Shown here piece after piece: positions 25,565 to 34,347 of a stretch of DNA of 40,691 nt. Source of the DNA: an uncultured Algibacter sp. (GTDB taxonomy: Bacteria > Bacteroidota > Bacteroidia > Flavobacteriales > Flavobacteriaceae); contig CALKXS010000136.1 in the NCBI GenBank assembly GCA_938003745.1, positions 1 to 40,691 of the forward strand. The letters run 5' to 3'. The stretch's first letter is position 1; each line of letters opens with the position of its first letter. Under the pieces are notes generated by a model, which saw only the letters and a program-made list of their open reading frames with translations, was not told the DNA's origin and did no database searches. The position numbers and the translations under genes are program-made.

Positions 25565-27064
25565 TTATTTTTCAAGTTTGTCAATTTCATATCCAATCTG
25601 CTTGAAACGATTTATTTTATCAATTGATAATGTCCCTTTTTTTAAATGTCTTTTCTGAGCATTAAACCAATTGTTTAATTGTTGAAATTGTTTGTTTGAT
25701 GGAACTTTGAAGTGACCGTTATCTCGATTAAAATTGATAAGCAATTCTAAATTTTCTCCAAAATTTTTATCCTGAGGAAACCAAACAAATTCTAATTCTT
25801 CAAGTAGTTTTATTTTATCAGCTTTCAAAATATCATTTCTATAATTTTGTCTTTGTTTAAAGCACCATTTACCTAATGCAGGGTTTTCTTTAAAAATTAC
25901 CGGAATATTTGAATGCTTATGTTCACTGTAGTATGTTTTTAAATCATAATACAGAGCTTGCCAATGTGTTTCATTTGGATTCCAATCAAACCCAATTTCT
26001 TCAAGCTTGTCAATCTGTACTTGACTTAAACTATCTTTAACAGCCCTCTGTCTTACAACCCAAGTACCAGTAGCTATTTTATTAATTTTTGTTCTTGCTG
26101 GTACATCAGTATTGCCGTTAGTCATTTTATATTGAACTAACAAACCGTAGTTTTTTAACCATTCATTATAATAATTCTGTTTTCTAGCTGCAATTCCATT
26201 ATCTCCAGTTGTTAATTTCTTTCGAGGACTTTTTCTTGATTTTTTAGTAGGTTTTAAATCCTTTTGATTCTTTTCCATTATATCTGGAAAACCTTTTTCC
26301 ACCCAATTATTGAACCTTGCCCAAGAAATTAGTTTAGTAGTGTAAATTGTTTTTGTTCCAACTGTTTTTGATTCACCAAAAAAATCTGGGTACATTTCAA
26401 TAAATTGAGCAGAATTAATTGGTGTAAGAACAAATACATCGTAAACAAACTTAATTTTCTCCAGTTTTAATGAAAGTTGTGAAAGTTTCTTACAAAAGTT
26501 TTCTCTTTTGTTAAGGGCTTTAAATTCTTGCCCTAATTCAGTCAACTGAAATATTGATTTCTTTAATTCTATGATTTTTAATATTCTAAAATCCCTTAAG
26601 AACTCTTTGTCAGTGACTGAAACATCTAAGCCACTATTAATAAAATCATTAAACATTTCAAACGCTATAAAAGGATTACTTCTTAAAAAAATCGTTTCTT
26701 TCTCTTTGTCGAAATTTTTTAGGGCTTTTCCTTTTTGAGGTATAACAATTCTATCGGTAATGTCGATATTTAAAAACTTCAACCAGTTTGCGAAGTAATT
26801 GGAATATGTTTTCCAAGTCTTTTCTTTGTGTGAAACACTTTTAAATATATCCTGAAGAATACTTGAAATCTGAGAAATTTCTATGGTCTTAGATTTAAGT
26901 TCTGTAAGTTTTTTATAGGTAGAAAATTCTAACACCTTTCCTCGAATAACCTTTTTAAAGGTACTTTCATTTATATTATACTTTTCAGGTACGGAAAATA
27001 AGTCCTTGCCAGGAACTTTTTTAACCAACTCAAAATTTCTAAGTTCAATCAATATATTTCCCAA
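25565..27064 (-). CDS. HA-repeat (helicase-associated) DNA-binding protein, probably the C-terminal part of the upstream STAND protein
   Basis: 499 residues counted from a TTG, but no ATG or GTG start exists in the frame, which is open back to 27196, inside the end of the upstream gene. The N-terminal part (LGEGTLGNILIELRNF, LVKKVPGKDLFSVP) looks like a winged helix. Residues about 60-285 are helical and of no family I know. A basic linker (KPTKKSRKSPRKK, about 271-283) precedes three helicase-associated (HA, PF03457-type) repeats at about 300-361, 366-428 and 435-494. Each has the W/F...L..y....G...VP....LG.W...QR pattern, for example GTWVVRQR and LGKWCFKQRQNY. HA domains bind DNA. Removing one base at 27176-27180 would fuse it to the STAND frame. 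Confidence 0.7.
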   Translation of the reverse strand: MGNILIELRNFELVKKVPGKDLFSVPEKYNINESTFKKVIRGKVLEFSTYKKLTELKSKTIEISQISSILQDIFKSVSHKEKTWKTYSNYFANWLKFLNIDITDRIVIPQKGKALKNFDKEKETIFLRSNPFIAFEMFNDFINSGLDVSVTDKEFLRDFRILKIIELKKSIFQLTELGQEFKALNKRENFCKKLSQLSLKLEKIKFVYDVFVLTPINSAQFIEMYPDFFGESKTVGTKTIYTTKLISWARFNNWVEKGFPDIMEKNQKDLKPTKKSRKSPRKKLTTGDNGIAARKQNYYNEWLKNYGLLVQYKMTNGNTDVPARTKINKIATGTWVVRQRAVKDSLSQVQIDKLEEIGFDWNPNETHWQALYYDLKTYYSEHKHSNIPVIFKENPALGKWCFKQRQNYRNDILKADKIKLLEELEFVWFPQDKNFGENLELLINFNRDNGHFKVPSNKQFQQLNNWFNAQKRHLKKGTLSIDKINRFKQIGYEIDKLEK

Positions 27065-27173
27065 AGTACCTTCTCCTAATCTGGCATCTTGGTTTGCATG
27101 TAATTCACTAAAACTTTGTTTTCGAGCTTTTTTAAAAGAAAGGAAAACGTTAAGACATGGCTGAGCTCCTTGT

Positions 27174-29009
27174 TTAAAAATGTATCCTCTTTCTAATTAA
27201 TGGCACTTTGCCATTTACTAAATAATCCCTAAAAATATCCCAATAAACATTGTAGTTGAAGCCTGATCTGATAATTAATCTTTTATCAATTAATGATTTA
27301 ACCTCTTTAGATAACTTATACTCACTAATATCGTTTTCATCAAATAAATCACCTTTGGTTGCTTTGTTTGCAATTAACTCTAAAGCTTTTTGTTCCTTAT
27401 GAACTATATTAGAAAGGTCAGATTTGAACAATGATTTTATATTTAAATTATCGTCAATTAAATCGTCTAAATTTTGACCATTTTTGATTTGCTCGAAAAT
27501 GTGAATGCACAGCTTTTTTATAAGCCATGGAAAACCTTGACTGTTCTCAATAAGTCTATTTTTGATATCACTATTTAGTTGTAGAGCAGCGTGTTCATAA
27601 ATGGATTTTTCAAGTTGCTTTAATATTCCATTTGTTTCTTTAACTCCAAACTCTGGTACTATAAATTCAAGTGCCTGTTCTTTAGCTTGCTGAAACCATC
27701 CGTATGACGGGATGTCTGGTTGAATATAAAACTCAGATTTCCAAGAAAACCCAACAACAATATTTGATTGAGTTTCACTTACATCAGATAAGAATTTATA
27801 AAAGTATTTGAAAATATCAGTTTTACGAAAAACATCTTCAAATTGGTCAAAAATGATAATTAGCAGTTTATCCGATTCTTCTAAATAAGATAAGTAATCT
27901 CTAATAAAATCTGAATCTAGAAGACTATAATTTGATGTAAACTTGATTGCAGATTTATTTAATTTTTTATTGGATATGAATTCTTTTTCAAAAGTTTTTA
28001 ATATTGCTTTTTGAAATGCTTTGGCTACGAAATTTTCAGTAATTGCACTACGACAATCAAAGGCAATAGTAAAAAATCTTTGGTTATAATAACTTCTTTC
28101 GCAGGTTCCTTTAATAGCATTTACAAGTGAACTTTTGCCCCAACCTGAATTTCCTTTTAAATAAAATGCCCTTTTGGATGTGTCTTTAGAACGAACTTTT
28201 CTAAAAAACTTAAATGTATCTGACTTTAAATTTTCTCTCCCTACAAAATAGTCGTAATGTGCCGGTTTGTAATCAAACCAATCATCTCCAGCTTGAACTT
28301 CTGCAACTATTTCGAAATCATCTGTACTTTCTATTTTTTGTTCTTTCTTGCTGTTATCTTCTTTTATTGACCTAAATTCTAATTGTTGAATTTCAGGGAT
28401 TTTTGCTAAAATTGATTTAATTTTTGTTACATCAACTAGGGATTGTCCAGTATGGGCATCAAAAATATAGTAGTAAGTAGGATATGCAAGGCTAGACTGT
28501 CCAATATAAATTATATAATCACCTAGATATGATACTATTAAAAATTGTTGCGTAATATGACCTAAAGAATCATGAGAAATAGTTTTTATTTTTTGAGAAT
28601 CCTTTAACAAGTCAATGAGCATACTTGGCCCGTAAAATGTGACATTTTTGAGCGATTCATTATTGTCAAACTCATCTATTTTTAAGGCTGATGCTTGTTT
28701 GTCTAATTCAACTGTATGTATGAAATATGCATAATCAGGTTCCTTTGTAAATACATTAAATCCAAAATTCTTAATTTCAGTCGACTTTACCTTTTGTTTT
28801 GCTTTGCATTCAACGTAAAGATTTTTTTTATCATATTTATGTGTTGCAATTAAATCTACTTCCAATCCCGTGAAATGAACATTGGGGTTAATTTCATACT
28901 TCTGTAGTTCCAAAACATTTCTAATCAATTTTTCGAAACAGTTACCTTTTTCAAAGTTTTCCATTCCTTTAGTTGATTTTTGAGGTATGACAATTATTTC
29001 ACTTTTCAT
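27174..29009 (-). CDS. PD-(D/E)XK nuclease fused to STAND-like NTPase, candidate defence protein
   Basis: 611 residues to TAA 27174-27176. The N-terminal nuclease domain (about 17-110) has an Mrr/RecB-like PD-(D/E)XK site: Glu26, Asp52 in LEVDLIA, and Glu67-x-Lys69 in YVECKAK. After a mixed region (110-250) comes FVGRENL (255-261), then Walker A GNSGWGKSS (286-294, Lys292) and Walker B LLIIIFDQFED (382-392), as in STAND/AAA ATPases. A winged helix near the end contains NYNVYWDIFRDYLV. No TPR or other sensor repeats follow in this frame, unusual for a STAND protein, but the next frame could supply them. The architecture resembles Avs-type antiphage proteins; membership in a described Avs family is not claimed. 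Confidence 0.75.
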   Translation of the reverse strand: MKSEIIVIPQKSTKGMENFEKGNCFEKLIRNVLELQKYEINPNVHFTGLEVDLIATHKYDKKNLYVECKAKQKVKSTEIKNFGFNVFTKEPDYAYFIHTVELDKQASALKIDEFDNNESLKNVTFYGPSMLIDLLKDSQKIKTISHDSLGHITQQFLIVSYLGDYIIYIGQSSLAYPTYYYIFDAHTGQSLVDVTKIKSILAKIPEIQQLEFRSIKEDNSKKEQKIESTDDFEIVAEVQAGDDWFDYKPAHYDYFVGRENLKSDTFKFFRKVRSKDTSKRAFYLKGNSGWGKSSLVNAIKGTCERSYYNQRFFTIAFDCRSAITENFVAKAFQKAILKTFEKEFISNKKLNKSAIKFTSNYSLLDSDFIRDYLSYLEESDKLLIIIFDQFEDVFRKTDIFKYFYKFLSDVSETQSNIVVGFSWKSEFYIQPDIPSYGWFQQAKEQALEFIVPEFGVKETNGILKQLEKSIYEHAALQLNSDIKNRLIENSQGFPWLIKKLCIHIFEQIKNGQNLDDLIDDNLNIKSLFKSDLSNIVHKEQKALELIANKATKGDLFDENDISEYKLSKEVKSLIDKRLIIRSGFNYNVYWDIFRDYLVNGKVPLIRKRIHF

Positions 29010-29253
29010 TAAGTCTATTTTTTTTTAATTTGGCTCTTAGTTATCATTATTGTCACATGAAACACAATGATTCACTGCTAAAAATTGTTTCAATGTTTTT
29101 TGTCAATCACTAAACGAATATCGTTAAATTTTCGTACAAAACAAAGTGATTTATTTCTTAATAAGAATCAGTAATTTCCATTTTCCAATAGCCTACATAT
29201 TTCGTAACTTAGAGAACACATAAAAAAGAAACTAAAACTAAAAACATAAATCT
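29010..29253. other. Spacer between the accessory insert and the second aconitase gene
   Basis: AT-rich, no ORF. It must contain promoters for both directions, but I saw no perfect TAnnTTTG box. AATCACT/AGTGATT arms near 29105 and 29145 form a weak long-range dyad. Confidence 0.3.
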
Positions 29254-31521
29254 ATGGCATTTGATATAGACATGATAAAAGGTGTTTACGCCAGAATGCA
29301 AGAACGTGTAGAGGCAGCACGTAAAGTTGTTGGTAAACCGTTAACCCTTTCGGAGAAAATATTATACAATCACCTTTGGGATGGCAACGCATCTAAAGCT
29401 TTTACTAGAGGAAAAGACTATGTAGATTTTGCACCAGATAGAATTGCGTGTCAAGATGCAACGGCGCAAATGGCGTTGTTACAATTTATGCAAGCCGGAA
29501 AAAATAAAGTTGCAGTACCAACAACGGTGCATTGCGACCATTTAATTCAAGCCAAAGAAGGTGCATCAAAAGATTTAAAACGCGCAAACGACGTGAGTAG
29601 TGAAGTGTTCGATTTTTTGGCTTCAGTATCTAATAAATACGGCATTGGCTTTTGGAAACCAGGAGCAGGAATTATTCATCAAGTGGTTTTAGAAAATTAT
29701 GCTTTCCCAGGAGGTATGATGATTGGTACAGATTCGCATACCGTAAATGCAGGCGGATTAGGAATGGTGGCTATTGGAGTAGGAGGCGCAGATGCAGTAG
29801 ATGTTATGGCAGGTATGGCTTGGGAACTTAAATTTCCTAAATTAATAGGTGTAAAGTTAACCGGTAAATTATCGGGTTGGACAGCGCCAAAGGATGTTAT
29901 TTTAAAAGTCGCCGAAATTCTAACTGTAAAAGGAGGAACAGATGCTATTGTTGAATATTTCGGACCAGGAGCACTATCCATGTCTTGTACAGGAAAAGGA
30001 ACTATTTGTAATATGGGTGCCGAAATAGGAGCCACCACATCTACTTTTGGTTACGACGATTCTATGGAACGCTATTTACGAGCAACCGAAAGAGCAGACA
30101 TTGCAGATGCTGCTAACGAAGTAAAAGAACACTTAACAGGAGATGCTGAGGTGTATGCAAACCCAGAACAATATTTCGACCAAGTCATCGAAATCAATTT
30201 GTCAGAACTTGGACCATTATTAAACGGACCATTCACACCAGATTTATCTACAGAAGTAGGTTCTGATATAAGCAAAAAAGCAAAAGCTAACGATTGGCCA
30301 ATAAAAGTAGAATGGGGATTAATAGGGTCTTGTACCAACTCATCTTACGAAGATTTATCAAGAGCATCCTCTATTGCGCAACAAGCCATAGATAAAGGGT
30401 TAAAAATGAAATCGGAGTTAGGAATTAACCCCGGATCAGAACAAGTACGCTATACAGCAGAACGCGATGGTTTATTACAGATTTTTGAAAACTTAGACGC
30501 TAAAATATTTACCAACGCCTGCGGACCATGTATTGGGCAATGGGCAAGATATAGCGACCCTAAAAATGCACCAAAAAATAGTATAGTACATTCATTTAAT
30601 AGAAACTTTGCCAAACGTGCAGACGGAAACCCAAATACACACGCTTTTGTGGCCTCTCCAGAAATTACAGCGGCAATTGCTATTGCGGGTCGTTTAGATT
30701 TTAATCCGTTAACAGATAAGCTTATTAACGAAAACGGAGAAGAAGTCATGTTCGAAGAGCCAACAGGGTGGGAATTACCACCAAAAGGATTTGAAGTAGA
30801 AGATGCTGGTTTTGTAGAACCTGTTGCAGATGGAAGTGGCGTAGAAGTTTCAGTAAGTCCAACATCAGAACGATTAGAATTATTAACACCATTCGAACCA
30901 CTAGGAAATAACATTAACGCAGCTAAATTGTTAATTAAAGCATTTGGTAAATGTACCACAGATCATATCTCTATGGCAGGACCATGGTTACGTTTCCGTG
31001 GGCATTTAGACAATATTTCTAACAATTGTTTAATAGGCGCAGTTAATGCCTTTGGTAAGAAAACAAACTTTGTTAAAAACCAATTAACAGGAGATTTTGG
31101 CGGTGTGCCAGATACGGCAAGAGCCTATAAGGCAGCAGGCGTAAAATCTATTGTTGTGGGCGATCATAACTATGGTGAAGGTTCTTCAAGAGAACACGCC
31201 GCTATGGAACCAAGACATTTAGATGTTGCCGCAGTAATAGTAAAATCGTTTGCACGTATTCACGAAACAAACCTTAAAAAACAAGGGATGTTAGGCTTAA
31301 CATTTGCTAACGAATCCAATTACGATGTAATTCAAGAAGACGATACATTTAACTTCTCCGATTTAGATGCCTTTGCTCCAGGAAAGCAATTAACGCTTAT
31401 TGTAACCCATGCAGACGGAAGTCAAAATACTATTATGCTAAATCACACCTATAATCAATCTCAAATAGATTGGTATAACGAAGGTTCTGCATTAAACTTA
31501 ATTAAAAAAGAGAACGCTTAA
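29254..31521 (+). CDS. Aconitate hydratase, mitochondrial-type
   Basis: 755 residues, the size of the mitochondrial-type aconitase subfamily. Cluster ligands sit in [15 protein letters not shown] and [35 protein letters not shown] and the swivelling-domain motifs [20 protein letters not shown] and [15 protein letters not shown] are intact. It catalyses the same TCA step as AcnB; having both allows one iron- or stress-tolerant form (known from other bacteria, inferred here). A terminator follows at 31541-31572. Confidence 0.95.
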   Translation: MAFDIDMIKGVYARMQERVEAARKVVGKPLTLSEKILYNHLWDGNASKAFTRGKDYVDFAPDRIACQDATAQMALLQFMQAGKNKVAVPTTVHCDHLIQAKEGASKDLKRANDVSSEVFDFLASVSNKYGIGFWKPGAGIIHQVVLENYAFPGGMMIGTDSHTVNAGGLGMVAIGVGGADAVDVMAGMAWELKFPKLIGVKLTGKLSGWTAPKDVILKVAEILTVKGGTDAIVEYFGPGALSMSCTGKGTICNMGAEIGATTSTFGYDDSMERYLRATERADIADAANEVKEHLTGDAEVYANPEQYFDQVIEINLSELGPLLNGPFTPDLSTEVGSDISKKAKANDWPIKVEWGLIGSCTNSSYEDLSRASSIAQQAIDKGLKMKSELGINPGSEQVRYTAERDGLLQIFENLDAKIFTNACGPCIGQWARYSDPKNAPKNSIVHSFNRNFAKRADGNPNTHAFVASPEITAAIAIAGRLDFNPLTDKLINENGEEVMFEEPTGWELPPKGFEVEDAGFVEPVADGSGVEVSVSPTSERLELLTPFEPLGNNINAAKLLIKAFGKCTTDHISMAGPWLRFRGHLDNISNNCLIGAVNAFGKKTNFVKNQLTGDFGGVPDTARAYKAAGVKSIVVGDHNYGEGSSREHAAMEPRHLDVAAVIVKSFARIHETNLKKQGMLGLTFANESNYDVIQEDDTFNFSDLDAFAPGKQLTLIVTHADGSQNTIMLNHTYNQSQIDWYNEGSALNLIKKENA

Positions 31522-31540
31522 TTTATATAAGTGACAAAGC

Positions 31541-31572
31541 AAAAAATCCAACGTGAAAGCGTTGATTTTTTT
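31541..31572 (+). terminator. Intrinsic terminator of the second aconitase gene
   Basis: AAAAATC-C-AACG pairs with CGTTGATTTTT across loop TGAAAG with one bulged C, then TTTTGTTTTG. It begins 20 nt after the stop codon. Confidence 0.75.
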
Positions 31573-31580
31573 GTTTTGAT

Positions 31581-31669
31581 GTCATTGCGAACCATTTTTT
31601 TTCAGTGGTGTGGTAATCTCCCAATCGAATGAGATTACTTCGTCGTGAAAAACGTCTTGTAAAGACGGA
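31581..31669. repeat. Dispersed palindromic repeat, CATTGCGAG type, copy 2
   Basis: GTCATTGCGA at the left and GAGATTACTTCGTCGTGAAA at 31631-31650 match copy 1 (25275-25350), with the central part replaced by other sequence. Each copy lies just behind an aconitase gene, possibly because these sites are neutral. Confidence 0.6.
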
Positions 31670-31686
31670 CTATTTACTAAGTTTCT

Positions 31687-32010
31687 TTAACTCGTTTGCT
31701 GCAATGTTTTGTTTTTTTCTTTAAGTTTCGCTAATTGCTTTTCTAAAAATGTAATGGCTTTCTCGGTTTTATAACTTGCTTTAGATGTAAAGTCTTTCAT
31801 ATCCTCTTTAAATTTATCTTTACCAGATTTAGCTGCTTTAGATACATCTTCTTTTACTTCTGTAAAATCTTGAGTTATTTGATCTTTTATATCCTTGCCC
31901 TCTTTTTTAAGTTTGTCCCTAGTTACTTTTCCTTTTTCGGGAGCTAACAACACACCAATTCCAGCACCAATTAATGCGCCAAAAATTAATGTTCCTTTAT
32001 TTATAATCAT
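31687..32010 (-). CDS. YtxH domain protein
   Basis: 107 residues. One N-terminal membrane helix with glycines (LIFGALIGAGIGVLLAPEKG) is followed by a long charged, coiled-coil tail rich in Lys and Asp. This is the YtxH pattern: small general-stress-type proteins anchored at the inner membrane, function unproven. It stands alone between the second aconitase and mazG. Start ATG 32010 has an upstream purine-rich stretch. Confidence 0.88.
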   Translation of the reverse strand: MIINKGTLIFGALIGAGIGVLLAPEKGKVTRDKLKKEGKDIKDQITQDFTEVKEDVSKAAKSGKDKFKEDMKDFTSKASYKTEKAITFLEKQLAKLKEKNKTLQQTS

Positions 32011-32130
32011 TTCTTTCTCTTTTAAATATTAAACTTGTTTTACTTATATGTAGTGAAAACCACCAATTTGTTACAAACAAATTTAGTACCAGGTATTTAT
32101 AGAATATATTAAAGGTTTAAAATAGTTTTT

Positions 32131-32225
32131 GGGCGTTACCCTAAAGGGGCGGGCTTTTTGCTATATCTTTTTTGAGAAAAACAAAAAAGGATGCCGCTTC
32201 AATCCCTAACGCAAGTATTTGCAAG
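32131..32225. repeat. Dispersed repeat, GGGCGTTACC type, fuller copy
   Basis: GGGCGTTACCCTAAAGGGGC and the following GGGCTTT form the left part. A central ATCTTTTTT...AAAAAAGGAT hairpin follows, and the right part is CGCTTCAATCCCTAACGC. The halves match 25163-25190 and 25411-25437. I remember similar elements between genes in many flavobacterial genomes. An apparent small ORF across it is not a gene. Confidence 0.6.
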
Positions 32226-32364
32226 CTTTATGTTTTAAACGAAATTATCGTTTTTTTTTCTGACAAAGTCCAGTATGCTAAAGCAAGTTTCAAACTAATC
32301 TTTTTTAAAGCGATTATACCTTCAAGTAGACCTTCAAAATTGTATTTTTACCAAAACTTCTAAA

Positions 32365-33144
32365 ATGAATTCGAGACAAGATCAGCTTAAAGCATTCGAT
32401 AGATTGTTAACCATTATGGACGAGTTGCGAGAGCAATGTCCGTGGGATAAAAAACAAACTATGGAAACGTTACGTCATCTGACTATAGAGGAAACATACG
32501 AGCTTGGTGATGCTATTTTAGATAACGATTTAGAAGAAGTTAAAAAAGAACTCGGAGATGTTTTATTACACATGGTATTTTATGCGAAAATAGGAAGTGA
32601 AAAGGCAGCTTTCGATATTGCCGATGTGTGTAATAGTATATGCGAAAAACTAATCCACAGACATCCGCATATTTACGGAGATGTAAAAGTTGAGAACGAA
32701 GAAGATGTAAAACGAAACTGGGAAAATTTAAAACTAAAAGAAGGTAAGAATAGTGTTTTAGAAGGTGTTCCAAAAAGTTTACCAGCATTAGTAAAAGCAA
32801 ATAGAATTCAAGAAAAAGTGGCTGGAGTAGGTTTCGATTGGGAAAAGCCAGAACAAGTTTGGGAAAAAGTTGAAGAAGAGCTTAACGAGTTTAAAGTTGA
32901 AGTAGATGCTGGGAACGCAGAAGCTATGGAAGCAGAATTTGGAGATGTTTTATTCTCGATGGTAAACTATGCGCGTTTTCTTAAAATAAATCCCGAAAAT
33001 GCATTGGAACGCACTAATAAAAAGTTCTCAAAACGATTTCAATATTTAGAAGAAAAAGCAAAGGGTTTAAACAAACCATTAGCAGATATGACACTTGCTG
33101 AAATGGATGTGTTTTGGGAAGAAGCTAAGCGATTACCAAAATAA
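32365..33144 (+). CDS. mazG: Nucleoside triphosphate pyrophosphohydrolase MazG
   Basis: 259 residues with two MazG folds. The first carries LREQCPWDKKQTMETLRHL and EETYELGDAIL, then the metal-binding EELGDVLLH-type segment (KKELGDVLLHMVFYA). The second repeats EFGDVLFSMVNYARF. Catalytic acidic pairs are intact. It hydrolyses (d)NTPs to monophosphates, cleaning the nucleotide pool and affecting (p)ppGpp. Start ATG 32365 gives the normal N-terminus. Convergent with the carotenoid operon. Confidence 0.95.
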   Translation: MNSRQDQLKAFDRLLTIMDELREQCPWDKKQTMETLRHLTIEETYELGDAILDNDLEEVKKELGDVLLHMVFYAKIGSEKAAFDIADVCNSICEKLIHRHPHIYGDVKVENEEDVKRNWENLKLKEGKNSVLEGVPKSLPALVKANRIQEKVAGVGFDWEKPEQVWEKVEEELNEFKVEVDAGNAEAMEAEFGDVLFSMVNYARFLKINPENALERTNKKFSKRFQYLEEKAKGLNKPLADMTLAEMDVFWEEAKRLPK

Positions 33145-33150
33145 AAATTA

Positions 33151-33167
33151 GAAAATCCGTGATTTTC
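33151..33167. terminator. Small hairpin between mazG and the crt operon
   Basis: GAAAATC/GATTTTC with a 3-nt loop (33151-33167) just after mazG and facing the end of the crt operon. Short and A/T-rich, so only a possible bidirectional terminator. Confidence 0.35.
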
Positions 33168-33190
33168 AATTATTAAAATTAGGGAAGAAA

Positions 33191-33886
33191 CTAAAACGCT
33201 TTAAATGATTTGTTTTCATAGGTTTTAATAACTAATAGAGTAATTAAGACCATGCTAAACGCGTAAACTGAATCTTCAATTGGAATAGTAAATATTCTAA
33301 AATTTAAGTTTTCAGAATTATTATACCATACCACTTCATCTTTTATAAAGCTTCCTGTTAAAATACCATTTACAATAAAAAAGGGTATGAGCATTACTAG
33401 AAAGGTAACATAGAATTCGGTTAAAAGTTTTATTCTCTTATTTACGGTGTACAGAATTAATATAATGGCTAAAGAAAAGTTTATAAGTGTGTACCACTTG
33501 TTGTAATTAAAAATCACAATGGCACTAAAGAGAATTATTAAAATATAACTGAGTATTTTAGTTTTTTTTTGTGATAATTTCATTTTTGGAAAATAGTGCA
33601 AAAGCGAATAATGCATAAATACACAAGCATATGGTATACATATAAAAAACAACCATTCTTCAAGCGGTAATTCAAATATTTTAAGGTTTAAAAAATAAGA
33701 ATTGTTAAAACCCCAAATACTGTATTTAGTGAAAGTAATATCCCAAGGAATAAAAATAAGCATGGTTACTAAAATGCCATAGCATAGTGGTTTCCATAGT
33801 TTATAAAATTTAAGTTTTGGATGAAAACTAAATAAAAAAGGAACGCTAATAGAACATAGATTGAGCATTAAATATAAATACTCCAT
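33191..33886 (-). CDS. crtY: Lycopene beta-cyclase (CrtYcd-type, fused)
   Basis: 231 residues, strongly hydrophobic with about six or seven membrane helices. Two homologous halves each carry the cyclase signature: LPLEEWLFFICIPY in the first and IPIEDSVYAFSM in the second, each preceded by an aromatic/Asn-rich segment (SIWGFNNSYF, SENLNFRIF). This is the fused heterodimeric-type lycopene cyclase seen in Bacteroidota, which converts lycopene to beta-carotene. Last gene of the carotenoid operon, starting 2 bp after crtZ. Confidence 0.88.
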   Translation of the reverse strand: MEYLYLMLNLCSISVPFLFSFHPKLKFYKLWKPLCYGILVTMLIFIPWDITFTKYSIWGFNNSYFLNLKIFELPLEEWLFFICIPYACVFMHYSLLHYFPKMKLSQKKTKILSYILIILFSAIVIFNYNKWYTLINFSLAIILILYTVNKRIKLLTEFYVTFLVMLIPFFIVNGILTGSFIKDEVVWYNNSENLNFRIFTIPIEDSVYAFSMVLITLLVIKTYENKSFKAF

Positions 33887-33888
33887 TT

Positions 33889-34338
33889 TTATTTTTTAAA
33901 ATATTTAAAAGGAACAAGTAACATTCCAAAACACTCTCCATCCTCTTTTCCTAAATGTTTATGATGCATTTTATGAGCACGTCTTACTCCTTTGGTATAC
34001 CAATTATTGGCTTGTCTAAAAAGTTTAAAACGCTGATGTATAAAGATGTCATGAACCATAAAATAAGAGAATCCATAAGCGAAAATACCTATGCCAATTG
34101 GTAAACCAGCCCAAAAGCTAGTATGTTTCCAAAGCAAGAAAAAAACAATACTAACAATAGCATAAAAAATAAAGAAAGTATCGTTACGCTCAAACCAGCT
34201 ATCATGATCTTTTTTGTGATGATCCTTGTGTAAAGACCATAAAAAACCATGCATAACATATTTATGAGTAAACCAAGCCATGAACTCCATGCCACAATAA
34301 GTTGCTAAAAAAATCAATATCCAAAATACTATTTGCAT
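33889..34338 (-). CDS. crtZ: Beta-carotene hydroxylase (CrtZ type, fatty-acid hydroxylase superfamily)
   Basis: 149 residues with four membrane helices and the di-iron histidine clusters HKYVMHGFLWSLHKDHH, HDIFIHQRF and RAHKMHHKHLG, the full His-box set of CrtZ. It hydroxylates the ionone rings of beta-carotene to give zeaxanthin. Gap of 9 bp after crtB. No ketolase (crtW) is present here, so zeaxanthin is the expected end product of this cluster. Confidence 0.93.
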   Translation of the reverse strand: MQIVFWILIFLATYCGMEFMAWFTHKYVMHGFLWSLHKDHHKKDHDSWFERNDTFFIFYAIVSIVFFLLWKHTSFWAGLPIGIGIFAYGFSYFMVHDIFIHQRFKLFRQANNWYTKGVRRAHKMHHKHLGKEDGECFGMLLVPFKYFKK

Positions 34339-34347
34339 AAGTTAAAG

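Noticed and set aside
27174-29009. Calling the nuclease-STAND protein a named Avs type
   Set aside because: Avs families are defined by full-length profiles and sensor repeats, which I cannot score here; only the general architecture is supported.
29105-29152. AATCACT/AGTGATT dyad as a second recombination site for the accessory insert
   Set aside because: Arms are short and A/T-rich, and the GTTAAAT inside it is in the opposite orientation to the one at the other end; no convincing boundary repeat.
30450-30959. A 169-residue ORF antisense to the second aconitase gene
   Set aside because: Shadow frame of a highly conserved gene; codon pattern follows the sense strand.
32172-32363. A 63-residue ORF on the plus strand before mazG
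   Set aside because: Its start lies in a dispersed repeat element, it lacks any known motif and it ends where mazG begins; best seen as a chance frame.
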